64,000 bases of DNA from Pelagicoccus enzymogenes. GTDB taxonomy: Bacteria > Verrucomicrobiota > Verrucomicrobiia > Opitutales > Opitutaceae. The notes under the pieces were generated by a model. The model had not been told where the DNA came from. It saw only the letters and a list, made by a program, of their open reading frames with translations, and searched no databases. The translations under genes were made by a program, and so were the position numbers. The stretch is taken from the NCBI RefSeq assembly GCF_014803405.1, contig NZ_JACYFG010000007.1:62001-126000 (forward strand), read 5' to 3'. Below are positions 1-8,352 of the stretch, in pieces; position 1 is the first letter of the stretch; each line of letters begins with the position of its first letter.

Positions 1-387
1 ACCAAGGAGGAGATGAAGATGCTTAACGAAGGGCGTAAGATCATGTCTCTGCCGGACTTGAAGGTCTCCTGTACCTGCGTGCGGGTGCCGGTCATGCGCT
101 CTCACTCAATTTCCATCAACGCCGAATTCGAGCGCCCGGTTTCCGTCGAGGCGGCCCGCGAAGCGATCGCTGCCTTCGAGGGAGTTGACGTGGTGGACGA
201 TCCTGCGAACAAGGTTTACCCGATGCCGCTCGACTACGCTGGCAAGGTGAACTGTGGAGTTGGGCGCATCCGTGTCGACAGCGCCTTGGACAACGGCCTC
301 GCTTTCTGGGTGGTGGGCGACCAGCTTTGGAAGGGCGCTGCCTTGAATGCGATCCAGATCGCCGAGTACTTGGTCAAGTCGAAGTAA
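1..387 (+). CDS. asd: Aspartate-semialdehyde dehydrogenase, C-terminal part (cut by window edge)
   Basis: The reading frame is open from base 1 and starts with T-K-E-E-M-K-M, a conserved stretch of aspartate-semialdehyde dehydrogenases. The dimerisation/C-terminal domain follows, with the segment around CVRVPVMRSHS and the terminal region GLAFWVVGDQLWKGAALNA. The family reduces aspartyl phosphate to aspartate semialdehyde in the shared lysine, threonine, methionine and diaminopimelate pathway, in the cytoplasm. Only about 128 residues of an expected 330-370 are present; the NADP-binding half and catalytic Cys lie left of the window. A strong hairpin terminator follows 28 nt after the stop, so this gene ends its transcript and is not part of the polysaccharide region. 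Confidence 0.9.
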   Translation, partial: TKEEMKMLNEGRKIMSLPDLKVSCTCVRVPVMRSHSISINAEFERPVSVEAAREAIAAFEGVDVVDDPANKVYPMPLDYAGKVNCGVGRIRVDSALDNGLAFWVVGDQLWKGAALNAIQIAEYLVKSK

Positions 388-414
388 CTGTATCGACTCG
401 GTGAATACTTTAGA

Positions 415-442
415 GGCAGCGGTTCGACCGCTGCCTTTTTTT
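415..442 (+). terminator. Rho-independent terminator after asd
   Basis: A perfect 9-bp stem (GGCAGCGGT / ACCGCTGCC, 415-423 with 427-435) with a 3-nt loop is followed by seven T (436-442). It ends the asd transcript. The same core stem, GGCAGCGG / CCGCTGCC, is used again after the next gene. Confidence 0.92.
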
Positions 443-578
443 CGTTTTGGATCAGGGGGCATTTCCCTTTCGCCTCCGATCGCTAGAGATGGAGGGAGGC
501 TTCTCCGCTCGCGGTCCGTGCGCGGGTCGAGGATTAGCCTTGTATTTATGGCTTAGATATTCAGTAGGTTTACGGGGT

Positions 579-2900
579 ATGTTTTGTAGTATCTACTTTA
601 AAAAGGTCCCCTTCTTTGCCCTGTTGGGATGTTTATTCGCTTTCGAGGCTATCGGAGCGATGCCGATCAAGCTATTCCACTTCGTTAATCAGCGAGCCTA
701 CGAGGTGAACGCGACGGAGGACGGATTGCCGGTGTTGGATAAGGAGGTCGATGCATCTGCTATCGAGTTTGCAGGGACTCGCCACAATGCTTGGTGGTTT
801 GAAGGGGAGTTGCCTTTGACGCGCGAGTTTGCTTCGGCGTTGGTTGACTATTCCTTGAAGCGTGTGCCCCAGCCTTATGGGCAAAGGGATGCTGAGCCCG
901 AGTACGTATTGCAGGCTAGCTGGGAAATCGTGGTGCCGGTCTCGCCGCTGGGCAAAAAGATGGTTGGAGATTGGTTGTTGCTCGGATGGGTTCACGAGGG
1001 CCGCGTCCGTCTTGTGCAGCCTGTTAGATTGGGCAAGCAAGGGGTCGACCTTGCCAGCAACAGTAAATTCATTGTTCCAGGGGCCATGAAGGATGGCTTT
1101 GCGGCGCTTTGGCACGTGAGAGACGGTCAAGTGCTTGAGCGGGGAGCGCCTTGCAGTTGGGACTGGATCGTCGACGATAGCGGCGAGGATCCGGCAGGCA
1201 AGGAAGCTCTAGAAGTCGATAGCAAGGGCCGGAGTGAGATTTTCTACGCTGCAGCGAATGGACGAGCGGAACGCGTTCGTTCTCTTTTGGAGAGCAAGAA
1301 GAAGCTCGTAAAGGTTCCTGACGAGTACGATCAGCTTCCGGTTCGCTATGCCGCGTTGACGGGAAGAGCCGAGACTGCGGCGCGTTTTATGGAGTACAAG
1401 TCTCCGCTGGAAGATGGTTGGGGTTCGCTCAATTCCGTCGTGATGCTAGCCGCTACTCACGGGCATTTCGAAACGGTCAAAGCGTTGATGCCAGAGAAGC
1501 CGAAGGGGGCGACGGGGACCTGGCATTGCTCGTGGGCTGCGTCCGAGGCTCTCAATGAAAACTACGAGGACATCGTCAACTACTTGATGCCCTTCAAGCC
1601 CAAGATTGACTTCGGAGAGGCAGACGAGAAAAGGATCGCCTTGTCGAAGATAATGGAAGGGTATCCAGAACTTGGATTCAGCATCTTGGATCGTTTCGGG
1701 ATAAATCCCAATTTCAAGGTCGATGGTTATACGGCGCTGCATTCAGTCGCTGGATACGCGGACGCATCGCTCTTGCAAAGGGTCTTCGACTTTGGGATCG
1801 ACCCTCGCTCCAAGTCCGCCAATGGAGTAGAGGCTCTCGATTTCGCGCTGGGCAAGGGGAATGTAGATGCTATCTGCTGGTTTATTGACCGGCGAGACGG
1901 CGAGGTGGACGAAAAGTCTTTGGCGCGTTCGATCGCCCAAGCGATCCAGGCGGGTCGCTACGAGTCGATCGAGTGTTTGTTGGGGTACGGCTACGACGTG
2001 AACGCGGAATTGGCGGAGGGAGTGACTCCTTTGCTTTTTGCGATCTCGGAAAGGGAGTTCGAGATCGCGCGGCTCTTGGTGGATCACGGCGGGGTTTTGG
2101 ATCTGTCGGGACGGCATGCCGCTGTCCTGCTCGCTCGGGTTGTGGAAGGCGACCAACTGGAGTTGCTTAAGATGTTGATGGATCGAGGGGCCCAATGGGA
2201 CCAGCTGGTGTTTGGTGACTTGAGCATACGATCTGCGGCCGAAGCTTTAGGCTCGAAGCGTATTTTAGCTTTCCTGGACGAGAAGGGGATCGACGCCGGG
2301 CTCGGTGGGGCGGTGCGCCCGTCTGGGGAATTGGACGAGAAGCCGCAGCTTTTGACGCCGATATCGGTGGTGTATCCCGACGAGTTGAGGGCTCGTTACG
2401 GAAGCCGCACCGAGAGGGTGGAAATCATCATTTCAAAGCAAGGGCAACCCTTGTTTGTCCGGCCGGAGAACGAGGCCTTGCCGGAAGAATTGTTCGACGT
2501 GATTGAACCGGCGGTGGCTAAGCTTCGCTTCGCTCCGCTGACGGCGGGTGGGGAGCCAGTGACGGTGAGCTTGCCCACAAAGTTGCCGCTGAAGGCAGAT
2601 TTCGAGTTGGAAAAGGTCTACGAGATGGGGGAGCTTGACGAAAAGCCCAGGGCGGTGCGGATGGCGACCCCTCTTTACCCTTATTCGATGCAGCAAAGCC
2701 GCACGAAGGGGGAGGTCGTCGTCTCGTTTGTCCTGATGCCTAACGGCACCGTGCGGGATGCCAAACCTATCAAGTCCACTCATTTGGCTTTCGAGGCTCC
2801 AGCTGTTCTCTGCGTGGTTAACTCGGGGTGGGAGCCGGCCCGTCGCAAAGGCAAGCCGGTTGCCTGTCGGGTGAGGATCCCGATTCAATTCTCGCCCTAA
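579..2900 (+). CDS. Exported ankyrin-repeat protein with two C-terminal TonB_C-like domains
   Basis: I place the start at ATG 579 because it begins a good signal peptide (MFCSIYFKK, then the hydrophobic FFALLGCLFAFEAIGA). The frame stays open upstream, but that part is not signal-like. The product is about 773 residues. Residues 30-215 are unassigned. About 220-580 carries ankyrin-type repeats, for example TALHSVAGYADASLLQRVFD and TPLLFAISEREFEIARLLVD. Two segments beginning GELDEKP (about 580 and 683) resemble the TonB C-terminal fold; the second has YPYSMQQSRTKGEVVVSFVL and ends in RIPIQF. Classical TonB is anchored in the inner membrane, but here there is only a signal peptide, so the protein should be periplasmic or surface-exposed. 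Its partner is unknown. Terminators flank it on both sides, so it is monocistronic. A Sel1-repeat protein with the same type of C-terminus lies at 32797. Confidence 0.8.
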   Translation: MFCSIYFKKVPFFALLGCLFAFEAIGAMPIKLFHFVNQRAYEVNATEDGLPVLDKEVDASAIEFAGTRHNAWWFEGELPLTREFASALVDYSLKRVPQPYGQRDAEPEYVLQASWEIVVPVSPLGKKMVGDWLLLGWVHEGRVRLVQPVRLGKQGVDLASNSKFIVPGAMKDGFAALWHVRDGQVLERGAPCSWDWIVDDSGEDPAGKEALEVDSKGRSEIFYAAANGRAERVRSLLESKKKLVKVPDEYDQLPVRYAALTGRAETAARFMEYKSPLEDGWGSLNSVVMLAATHGHFETVKALMPEKPKGATGTWHCSWAASEALNENYEDIVNYLMPFKPKIDFGEADEKRIALSKIMEGYPELGFSILDRFGINPNFKVDGYTALHSVAGYADASLLQRVFDFGIDPRSKSANGVEALDFALGKGNVDAICWFIDRRDGEVDEKSLARSIAQAIQAGRYESIECLLGYGYDVNAELAEGVTPLLFAISEREFEIARLLVDHGGVLDLSGRHAAVLLARVVEGDQLELLKMLMDRGAQWDQLVFGDLSIRSAAEALGSKRILAFLDEKGIDAGLGGAVRPSGELDEKPQLLTPISVVYPDELRARYGSRTERVEIIISKQGQPLFVRPENEALPEELFDVIEPAVAKLRFAPLTAGGEPVTVSLPTKLPLKADFELEKVYEMGELDEKPRAVRMATPLYPYSMQQSRTKGEVVVSFVLMPNGTVRDAKPIKSTHLAFEAPAVLCVVNSGWEPARRKGKPVACRVRIPIQFSP

Positions 2901-2987
2901 GAGAGGCGAAGCCTTCCGAGCGATGGAGAACGTTGAGCTTCCCAGTGAAGGGTTTTTGATTTGTATCACCATTTAGAATACAAGAAA

Positions 2988-3015
2988 GGCAGCGGAGAGC
3001 CCGCTGCCTTTTTTT
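2988..3015 (+). terminator. Rho-independent terminator after the ankyrin-TonB_C gene
   Basis: The stem GGCAGCGG (2988-2995) / CCGCTGCC (3001-3008) has a 5-nt loop and is followed by seven T (3009-3015). The core stem is identical to that of the terminator at 415-442. Confidence 0.9.
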
Positions 3016-3889
3016 GGGTTCATCACCATTTTTGCGGGGCTAGAGATTCTCTAGTGGGAAGTGCCCTTGTGGCACGATCGATCCTGCCCAATAGCGGCAC
3101 AAGGCCGCTTCCCGCAGTTGGACCGAATGCGTAGCCAGCTATTCCACTGTCTTTGGTGATTAACCTTTTTTTTGGGGGGGGAGGGTGAGTCGCCTTGTTC
3201 AGCGGACACTCTGAAGCGGTTCTGAGCCAAGCGTATCGCGCATACGATTGAGGTGTCTTGTTCCATGCGATCAAGGCGGGCAGGCTGCAGCGTTCGTAGA
3301 GGTATCGCTCGTAGCCTAGGTGGCTATCCATCCCTCTAGAGATGTTCTCGGAGGTTCTTTCCAAATCGTGTTGGAGCGCTCCAGCGAGGCCATGATTTGA
3401 TTCAGCTGGCCTATTGGAAGTCGACTTTCAACAGGCTACGTTTGCCGTCGCAGGGCAAAGTGGGCCCGGTAAAAACACATTCTTCTTATTTCAGGATAGC
3501 CATCTTGCAAACACGAGTTGGGAAGCTGGGAAGCGCTTTACCCCTCTTTTCTTCTCTAAGTTGCAGTCCATCAAGGAAAAGGGGATGGGTAGTCTCACTT
3601 GCGGGAACGGTTTCAATGGGCGGTTCTCTGCTGATTTGCTCGGTTTTTTATGAAATAAGATGAAAGAGTGCGTTTTTGTTGAAAAAGTATGCAATCGCGA
3701 TTCGATCATGTTTAATTCCCTTTGATGGCTTTGTAAGTGTTTAAATAGCAGTAAGAAAGAATGATCTTACGTTGGGAGTTACTGAGCTTAGACCTCCCGT
3801 GAATCTTGTTTCAAGCTGTCGTTCTAGTGAAGGAGCAAGCCCCTGTAGCTCCAAATTTAGATATTGACAGGTAATTTCATCTGATGCAA
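3016..3889. other. Gene-poor, apparently decayed stretch upstream of the TonB receptor
   Basis: No frame here looks like an intact gene. On the minus strand between about 3440 and 3100, protein-like sequence appears in fragments: a piece with GQLNQIMASLERSNTIWKEP ends in a stop near 3320, and a second piece with GYERYLYERCSLPALIAWNK continues in another frame. This would fit a frameshifted remnant of a gene I cannot name. The stretch also holds a family B inverted repeat (3054-3115), a run of eight T then eight G (3166-3181), and a half operator TGAAATAA at 3651-3658. The pseudogene reading is weak. Confidence 0.35.
3054..3115. repeat. Family B inverted repeat, degenerate copy
   Basis: Arms 3054-3078 (GTGGGAAGTGCCCTTGTGGC...) and 3091-3115 (...CACAAGGCCGCTTCCCGC) pair with about 5 mismatches in 25. 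The layout of arms and short loop matches the better copies at 28920-28975 and 41693-41755. Confidence 0.6.
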
Positions 3890-3919
3890 TTATTTCACTC
3901 GTTATTTCAAATGAAATAA
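3890..3919. promoter_or_regulatory. Probable operator upstream of the TonB receptor gene
   Basis: Bases 3902-3919 read TTATTTCAAATGAAATAA, an 8+2+8 palindrome with perfect arms. A further half-site TTATTTCA lies at 3890-3897 in the same orientation, 12 bp away. The same palindrome with the two central bases complemented occurs at 18399-18414 in front of the GH106 operon. The half-site layout resembles operators of GntR- or IclR-type regulators (KdgR boxes contain TGAAA...TTTCA), but the regulator is not in this window and its identity is inferred only. Confidence 0.6.
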
Positions 3920-4047
3920 AACCCACCCTGCGGCGAGCAATACCCTAATCGTTATTCCGCTCCGCCTTTTCTTCGAACTCCATAACCCTAAAATACCTAC
4001 AAACTCCATGTTTCTACTAAAAACATTGGCCTCTTGTGCGTCCCCAC

Positions 4048-4124
4048 GTAGGAGCCGCGCTACTGCCTATTCCGGAGAATGCGACGCTGGTCGCGATTCC
4101 GGCGCTCAAGCTCGCCCCTCCAAC
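4048..4124. repeat. Possible decayed family B element just before the receptor start codon
   Basis: GTAGGAGC at 4048-4055 matches the left end of family B. GCGCTCAAGCTCGCCCCTCC near 4103-4122 resembles its right end (GCGAGCAAGCTCGCTCCCAC). The interior is diverged. The frame through this stretch is open, but the receptor's signal peptide starts after it, at 4140. Confidence 0.35.
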
Positions 4125-4139
4125 GGGCAGGCTTTTTCA

Positions 4140-7100
4140 ATGAAAGGGATAGGACGCATTTTCCTTTGCCTGTTCGCCTTGGCGGCTTTCGTCGCCGCTC
4201 CCGCTGATTTGTTTGCCCAAGACGGGCGCGGCGAGGTCGAGGGGCGTGTAAAGAATGTCAAGACGGGCGCCTTCCTTAGCTCTGCCCGCGTTAAGGTTGA
4301 AGGAACGGCGATCGAGACGCTGACGGACAATGATGGTTTCTACCATCTCCGCAATGTGCCGGAAGGGGACGTGAATATCGTCGTGGATTACACGGGCACA
4401 AAGTCTCGTATCTACAAGATCTCGGTATCCGAAGGACAGATCGTGGAGTTGAATCCTCGCCTGATCCCATGGTCTAAGAACCTCGACTATTCGGAGATCG
4501 ACGACGAAGACGTTTTCGAGCTCGCTCCTTTCGAAGTGGAGGCGAGCAAGGAATTCGATGCTCGCATGTTGGCTTCCAACGAGGAGCGTTTCTCCACCAA
4601 CCTAAAGAACGTTGTCTCAACTGACGCTTTCGGCGCGGTTCCTCAAGGTAACGTGGGTGAGTTCGTCAAGTTCATGCCAGGCGTGCAGGTGAACTACGGT
4701 GGCGGTTCCTATGGAAACGGCGCTGACGCGACTTCCATCTCGATCCGTGGTTTCGGTGCCGATCAGACTTCCGTAACCATCGATGGCGTCGAAATCGCTG
4801 GCGCTACACCCGGTAGCATGACTCGCGCGGTTGGCTTGGACATGATGTCTATCAACAACGCTTCTCGTGTGGAGCTCGTAAAGGTTCCGACTCCTGACAT
4901 GCCGTCCGACGCGATTGGCGGTCAGATCAACCTCGTGAGCAAGTCTGCTTTCGAGTACGCAAAGCCACGTCTTTCTTGGAGCGCCTACTTTAACGTAAAC
5001 TCAGAGAATCTCAGCTCCGACTTCATGTTCGGAAAGACTCCAGGTCCGGGCGAGGGCGAAACTTGGAAGATGAAGCCTAGCTACAGCTTCTCCTACGCTT
5101 TGCCGGTCAACGAAAAGTTCGGCCTCACTTTGAACGCGGCGGTTTCCAACCAGTTCGACGAGAACCACAACCTTAAGCTGAAGTGGAAGGACGACTTCCG
5201 CAGAACGAACGAAGACACTGGGCTGAAGAACGACGTTCGCAATCCCTACCTCGAGCAGGTTTCTATCACAGACGACCCGCGTTCCTCCGAGCGCAAGTCC
5301 TACAGCGCTAAGTTCGACTACGCTCCGACGGATGCTCACTCGTTCACCTTCAACGTGCAGACCTCCACCTTCTCCAGCGTTCAGGGAGCGCGTCGCTTCC
5401 AAATCGACGCTCGCAACCCAGATGCATGGGGCGACGACTACACGATCGGCACCGGTGGCCAACTAGCCCAGGAAGGGTTTATGTTGGACCGCGATGGCGA
5501 TACGCTTTCCTCTTACCTGAAGTACAAGTTCGACCAAGGTCCTTGGGAGGTGAGTGCAGTGGCCTCTCACTCCAAGTCTGAAGGCGAACTCGTCAGCGGC
5601 CGCAACGGACACTTCACTGGCCTCGAGGTCAAGGGTGGCAATCTTGGATACATCGAGTTTCACGATATCGCTAACGGAGTCCCGGGTACCATTATCGCTA
5701 TGGACAAACAGGGGAATGCTTACGATTGGGGCGACATCAATAATTTCGAAATCGATCCCGACGAGCAAAGTGATGGCGGTACGGACTTGACGGTCCTTGC
5801 CGGTGAAGCGAAGACCACGAGTATCCGCGAATCCTATAAGGTCGATATTCGCCGCGAACTCGACTTCATCCCGAGCGACGCGATGCAGCTTGCCTTCAAG
5901 ACTGGTTTCCATCGCCGTGTGTTCGACGAATCTAAGTCCGGAAAGGGTACTAACTACAAGTACCGCTACATCGGGCCTTCCGACGCTTTCAATCCGGAGC
6001 TTTACTACGATGATTCCTACTCTGGACAGAATCTGGGTTACGGTGTCAGTGGTGTTGCATGGGTTGACCCGTACAAGCTATGGACATTCTTCGAAGACAA
6101 TCCCGACTACTGGAGCGACACCCAGGACGTAGCAAACGGCAAGACGATTGCTGCCAACAACTACGAAGAGGGTATCAAGAACATCAAGGGCTTGAGGGAA
6201 ACCGATGACTCTTTCTACGCCATGCTCGAAGGTAAGTTCTTCTCGGGAAAGCTCAACATCGTAACCGGTGTTCGTGACAGTAAGAAGAAGCGCGAAGGCT
6301 ATGAGCCGTATCGCGATACCAACTACGGTTTCGTTAAGAACGAGCTGGGGCAATTCATCACTTATCAGGATTCCGAAGGCTCTACGCAACGTATCGACAT
6401 GCGCAATCCAGACCTCTGGGAGTCCTATCAGGCAGGCAACGAGCCAGAGATCGAAGCGGCTCTCGCTTCCTCCGGTCAGACTTGGGACGAGCTCGTTGTT
6501 CGCAATACGCTTAGCCAAGCGACTCGCGAGTGGAAGACCTACTACACCGACGGTGAAGTCGACCAAGCTCCAACCTACAGCTGGAACATGGCTTACGATA
6601 TCAACCACAAGTGGAAGGCTCGCTTCGCTTGGTCCAAGACTTCGGCCAGCCCCGACTTCGAAGACACCTTGAATGGTAATCGCGTAGAAATCCACGACAA
6701 CGTCGAGGATCCGGGCGGCAAGATCAAGATCGGTAACCCAAGCCTCGAGCCATGGACATCCAACAACTACGACTTCTCCGTCTCGTACTACAACGAGCGC
6801 GGAGGTAAGCTGACGCTTACTTACTACGAGAAGCACGTTGAGAACTTCTACAAGAACATCAGCGAAGGGGTAACGCCTGAGCTCATCGCGCAACTCAGTT
6901 TGCCAGACTTCGACGACATCGAGTTCTGGACGGTTGAAACCCGCGTCAATGGCGAGGGCACCGCAAAGACCTCTGGCTACGAAATCGACTTCAACCAGGA
7001 CCTGAGCATTTTGGGTGACTGGGGTCGCAATGTCAGCTGGTACGCCAGCTACGGCACTAAGAGCACGACGCAGGAAGACACTGACTCGTTGGTTCAAACT

Positions 7101-7493
7101 CCAGATGACTCAGCTGCCAGCGGTGTCGCGGTACGTATTGGAAAGTTCAGCGCCAACGTAAAGGGCACTTACCGTTCGGAAACGATCCGCAAGAACAACT
7201 CCGGTCGTCTCTGGCACGCAAACCCAGACCGCAGCGACAGCGAAACGATCCAGTACTACACCTTCACGCCTTCAGAAGAGCGTATCGATGTTAACCTGAA
7301 CTACCAAATCAACGACAAGTACGGCATCTTCTTCAACGCCGCGAACATCACTGACACAGGTTCGGAAAACATACGTATCTCTGACGAGTCCGAGCGCATC
7401 GGAGCGGAAGGGATGTGGCCAGCCTACGCGATGCTTCAAGAAAAGCGCGTACATGGCTTCAACATGACTTTCGGAGTCAACGGCCGCTTCTAG
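4140..7493 (+). CDS. TonB-dependent receptor with N-terminal carboxypeptidase-regulatory-like domain
   Basis: Outer-membrane TonB-dependent receptor, 1117 residues, probably binding and importing pectin oligosaccharides. ATG 4140 is chosen because a clean signal peptide follows (MKGIGRIFLCLFALAAFVAAPADLFAQ). About 25-110 is a carboxypeptidase-regulatory-like beta-sandwich (EGRVKNVKTGAFLSSARVKV). A TonB-box-like segment FELAPFEVEAS follows near 125. The plug domain has SISIRGFGADQTSVTIDG, and the rest is beta-barrel ending in a terminal Phe (GVNGRF), the usual barrel assembly signal. No SusD-like lipoprotein is adjacent, unlike Bacteroidota loci. An operator-like palindrome lies 220 bp upstream and a strong terminator follows. 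The substrate is inferred from neighbours only. Confidence 0.93.
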   Translation: MKGIGRIFLCLFALAAFVAAPADLFAQDGRGEVEGRVKNVKTGAFLSSARVKVEGTAIETLTDNDGFYHLRNVPEGDVNIVVDYTGTKSRIYKISVSEGQIVELNPRLIPWSKNLDYSEIDDEDVFELAPFEVEASKEFDARMLASNEERFSTNLKNVVSTDAFGAVPQGNVGEFVKFMPGVQVNYGGGSYGNGADATSISIRGFGADQTSVTIDGVEIAGATPGSMTRAVGLDMMSINNASRVELVKVPTPDMPSDAIGGQINLVSKSAFEYAKPRLSWSAYFNVNSENLSSDFMFGKTPGPGEGETWKMKPSYSFSYALPVNEKFGLTLNAAVSNQFDENHNLKLKWKDDFRRTNEDTGLKNDVRNPYLEQVSITDDPRSSERKSYSAKFDYAPTDAHSFTFNVQTSTFSSVQGARRFQIDARNPDAWGDDYTIGTGGQLAQEGFMLDRDGDTLSSYLKYKFDQGPWEVSAVASHSKSEGELVSGRNGHFTGLEVKGGNLGYIEFHDIANGVPGTIIAMDKQGNAYDWGDINNFEIDPDEQSDGGTDLTVLAGEAKTTSIRESYKVDIRRELDFIPSDAMQLAFKTGFHRRVFDESKSGKGTNYKYRYIGPSDAFNPELYYDDSYSGQNLGYGVSGVAWVDPYKLWTFFEDNPDYWSDTQDVANGKTIAANNYEEGIKNIKGLRETDDSFYAMLEGKFFSGKLNIVTGVRDSKKKREGYEPYRDTNYGFVKNELGQFITYQDSEGSTQRIDMRNPDLWESYQAGNEPEIEAALASSGQTWDELVVRNTLSQATREWKTYYTDGEVDQAPTYSWNMAYDINHKWKARFAWSKTSASPDFEDTLNGNRVEIHDNVEDPGGKIKIGNPSLEPWTSNNYDFSVSYYNERGGKLTLTYYEKHVENFYKNISEGVTPELIAQLSLPDFDDIEFWTVETRVNGEGTAKTSGYEIDFNQDLSILGDWGRNVSWYASYGTKSTTQEDTDSLVQTPDDSAASGVAVRIGKFSANVKGTYRSETIRKNNSGRLWHANPDRSDSETIQYYTFTPSEERIDVNLNYQINDKYGIFFNAANITDTGSENIRISDESERIGAEGMWPAYAMLQEKRVHGFNMTFGVNGRF

Positions 7494-7522
7494 GTCGTAT
7501 AGCGAACTCGGCTAACATTTCG

Positions 7523-7557
7523 GAGGCCCAGCACTGGCTGTGCTGGGCCTCTTTTTT
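7523..7557 (+). terminator. Rho-independent terminator after the TonB receptor
   Basis: A perfect 12-bp stem, GAGGCCCAGCAC (7523-7534) / GTGCTGGGCCTC (7540-7551), with a 5-nt loop is followed by six T (7552-7557). Confidence 0.95.
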
Positions 7558-7568
7558 CTTTCGAAGAT

Positions 7569-7610
7569 CAAGATGAGCCCTTGGCCGACTGATGGCTCAT
7601 CTTGCTTTTT
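7569..7610 (+). terminator. Second terminator-like hairpin, ahead of the DUF3826 gene
   Basis: An 11-bp perfect stem, CAAGATGAGCC (7569-7579) / GGCTCATCTTG (7594-7604), has a 14-nt loop and is followed by CTTTTT. It begins 11 nt after the first terminator's T run and ends about 50 nt before the next start codon. It could be a back-up terminator or an attenuator for the downstream gene. Confidence 0.75.
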
Positions 7611-7662
7611 AACCCTCGGAGAGTCTGGGGGACGAAACGTATCCCCTTTCGCCAGTATCAAA

Positions 7663-8316
7663 ATGAAGAATACCATTTTAAAGAAACTATCTCTCTTGGC
7701 TTTCGTCGCGACGGGCCTGCTTTCGTTACCAGCAAGCCTGTCGGGAAAGGGCGACCCTAGCTCGTATGGAGAAGATGTTGCCTATTGGGACACCGTCTTG
7801 AAGCGCGGTGAGAAGATCGTATCCAAAATATCGATAGAGGACGCTGCCAAGGCGGTGCGCGTATCTGAGATCGTCGCTAGGCAATACGTCGATCTTCGCG
7901 CGATTCATGATGGCCGTGACGCAGCGATCGAGGCAGGCGGCTCCGCAAAAGAGATTCGCCAAAAGGCCCGGCTGGAGGTTTTCGAATTACATTACGCTTT
8001 CCTGGCCAAACTATCCGCTGAGCTCGACCAGTCGCAAGTGGAGCAGGTGAAGGACGGGATGACCTATGGTGTGGTTCCCAACACCTATCGCCGTTACATG
8101 ATGTTGTTGCCCGACTTGGAGGAAGAACACCAGCGTTGGATCTACACGGCATTGGTGGAGGCGCGCGAGCACGCTATGGACGAGGGATCCTCCGAGGAAA
8201 AGCATCGTCGCTTCGGCAAGTATAAGGGGCGAATCAATAACTACCTTTCCGCTCTGGGGATTAACATGAAGGAAGCGGAGAGAGCCTTGGCGGAGCGCGA
8301 GAAGGCCGCCCGCTGA
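7663..8316 (+). CDS. DUF3826-type exported protein (paralogue 1)
   Basis: 217 residues from ATG 7663, which starts a signal peptide (MKNTILKKLSLLAFVATGLLSLPASLSG). An open frame extends back into the terminator hairpin but cannot be the real start. The mature part is helical: a conserved AAKAVRVSEIVARQYVDLRA block and a C-terminal RYMMLLPDLEEEHQRWIYTA ... RFGKYKGRINNYLSALGI block. This pattern matches DUF3826, a family of unknown function common in polysaccharide-utilisation loci. Two more copies lie at 35229-36023 and 59840-60475, all sharing the ending block with G-Y/K-R-x-NNY-like residues and a helix of acidic and basic residues. It sits between the receptor and a pectate lyase, 36 bp before the latter, so a periplasmic accessory role in pectin use is likely but unproven. 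Confidence 0.8.
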   Translation: MKNTILKKLSLLAFVATGLLSLPASLSGKGDPSSYGEDVAYWDTVLKRGEKIVSKISIEDAAKAVRVSEIVARQYVDLRAIHDGRDAAIEAGGSAKEIRQKARLEVFELHYAFLAKLSAELDQSQVEQVKDGMTYGVVPNTYRRYMMLLPDLEEEHQRWIYTALVEAREHAMDEGSSEEKHRRFGKYKGRINNYLSALGINMKEAERALAEREKAAR

Positions 8317-8352
8317 GGGGAAGCTCAGCTGAACTGAAATTGGGTTCCAGTT

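Noticed and set aside
3023-3364. A minus-strand open frame of 113 codons as a separate gene
   Set aside because: It runs through a repeat element, has a G-run-derived poly-Pro stretch and no clear start signal; at best it is part of a decayed gene.
6078-7097. A 339-codon open frame antisense to the TonB receptor
   Set aside because: It runs opposite a clear receptor gene with normal codon use, has no signal or motif, and shows the Val-rich composition typical of an antisense frame of a beta-barrel gene.
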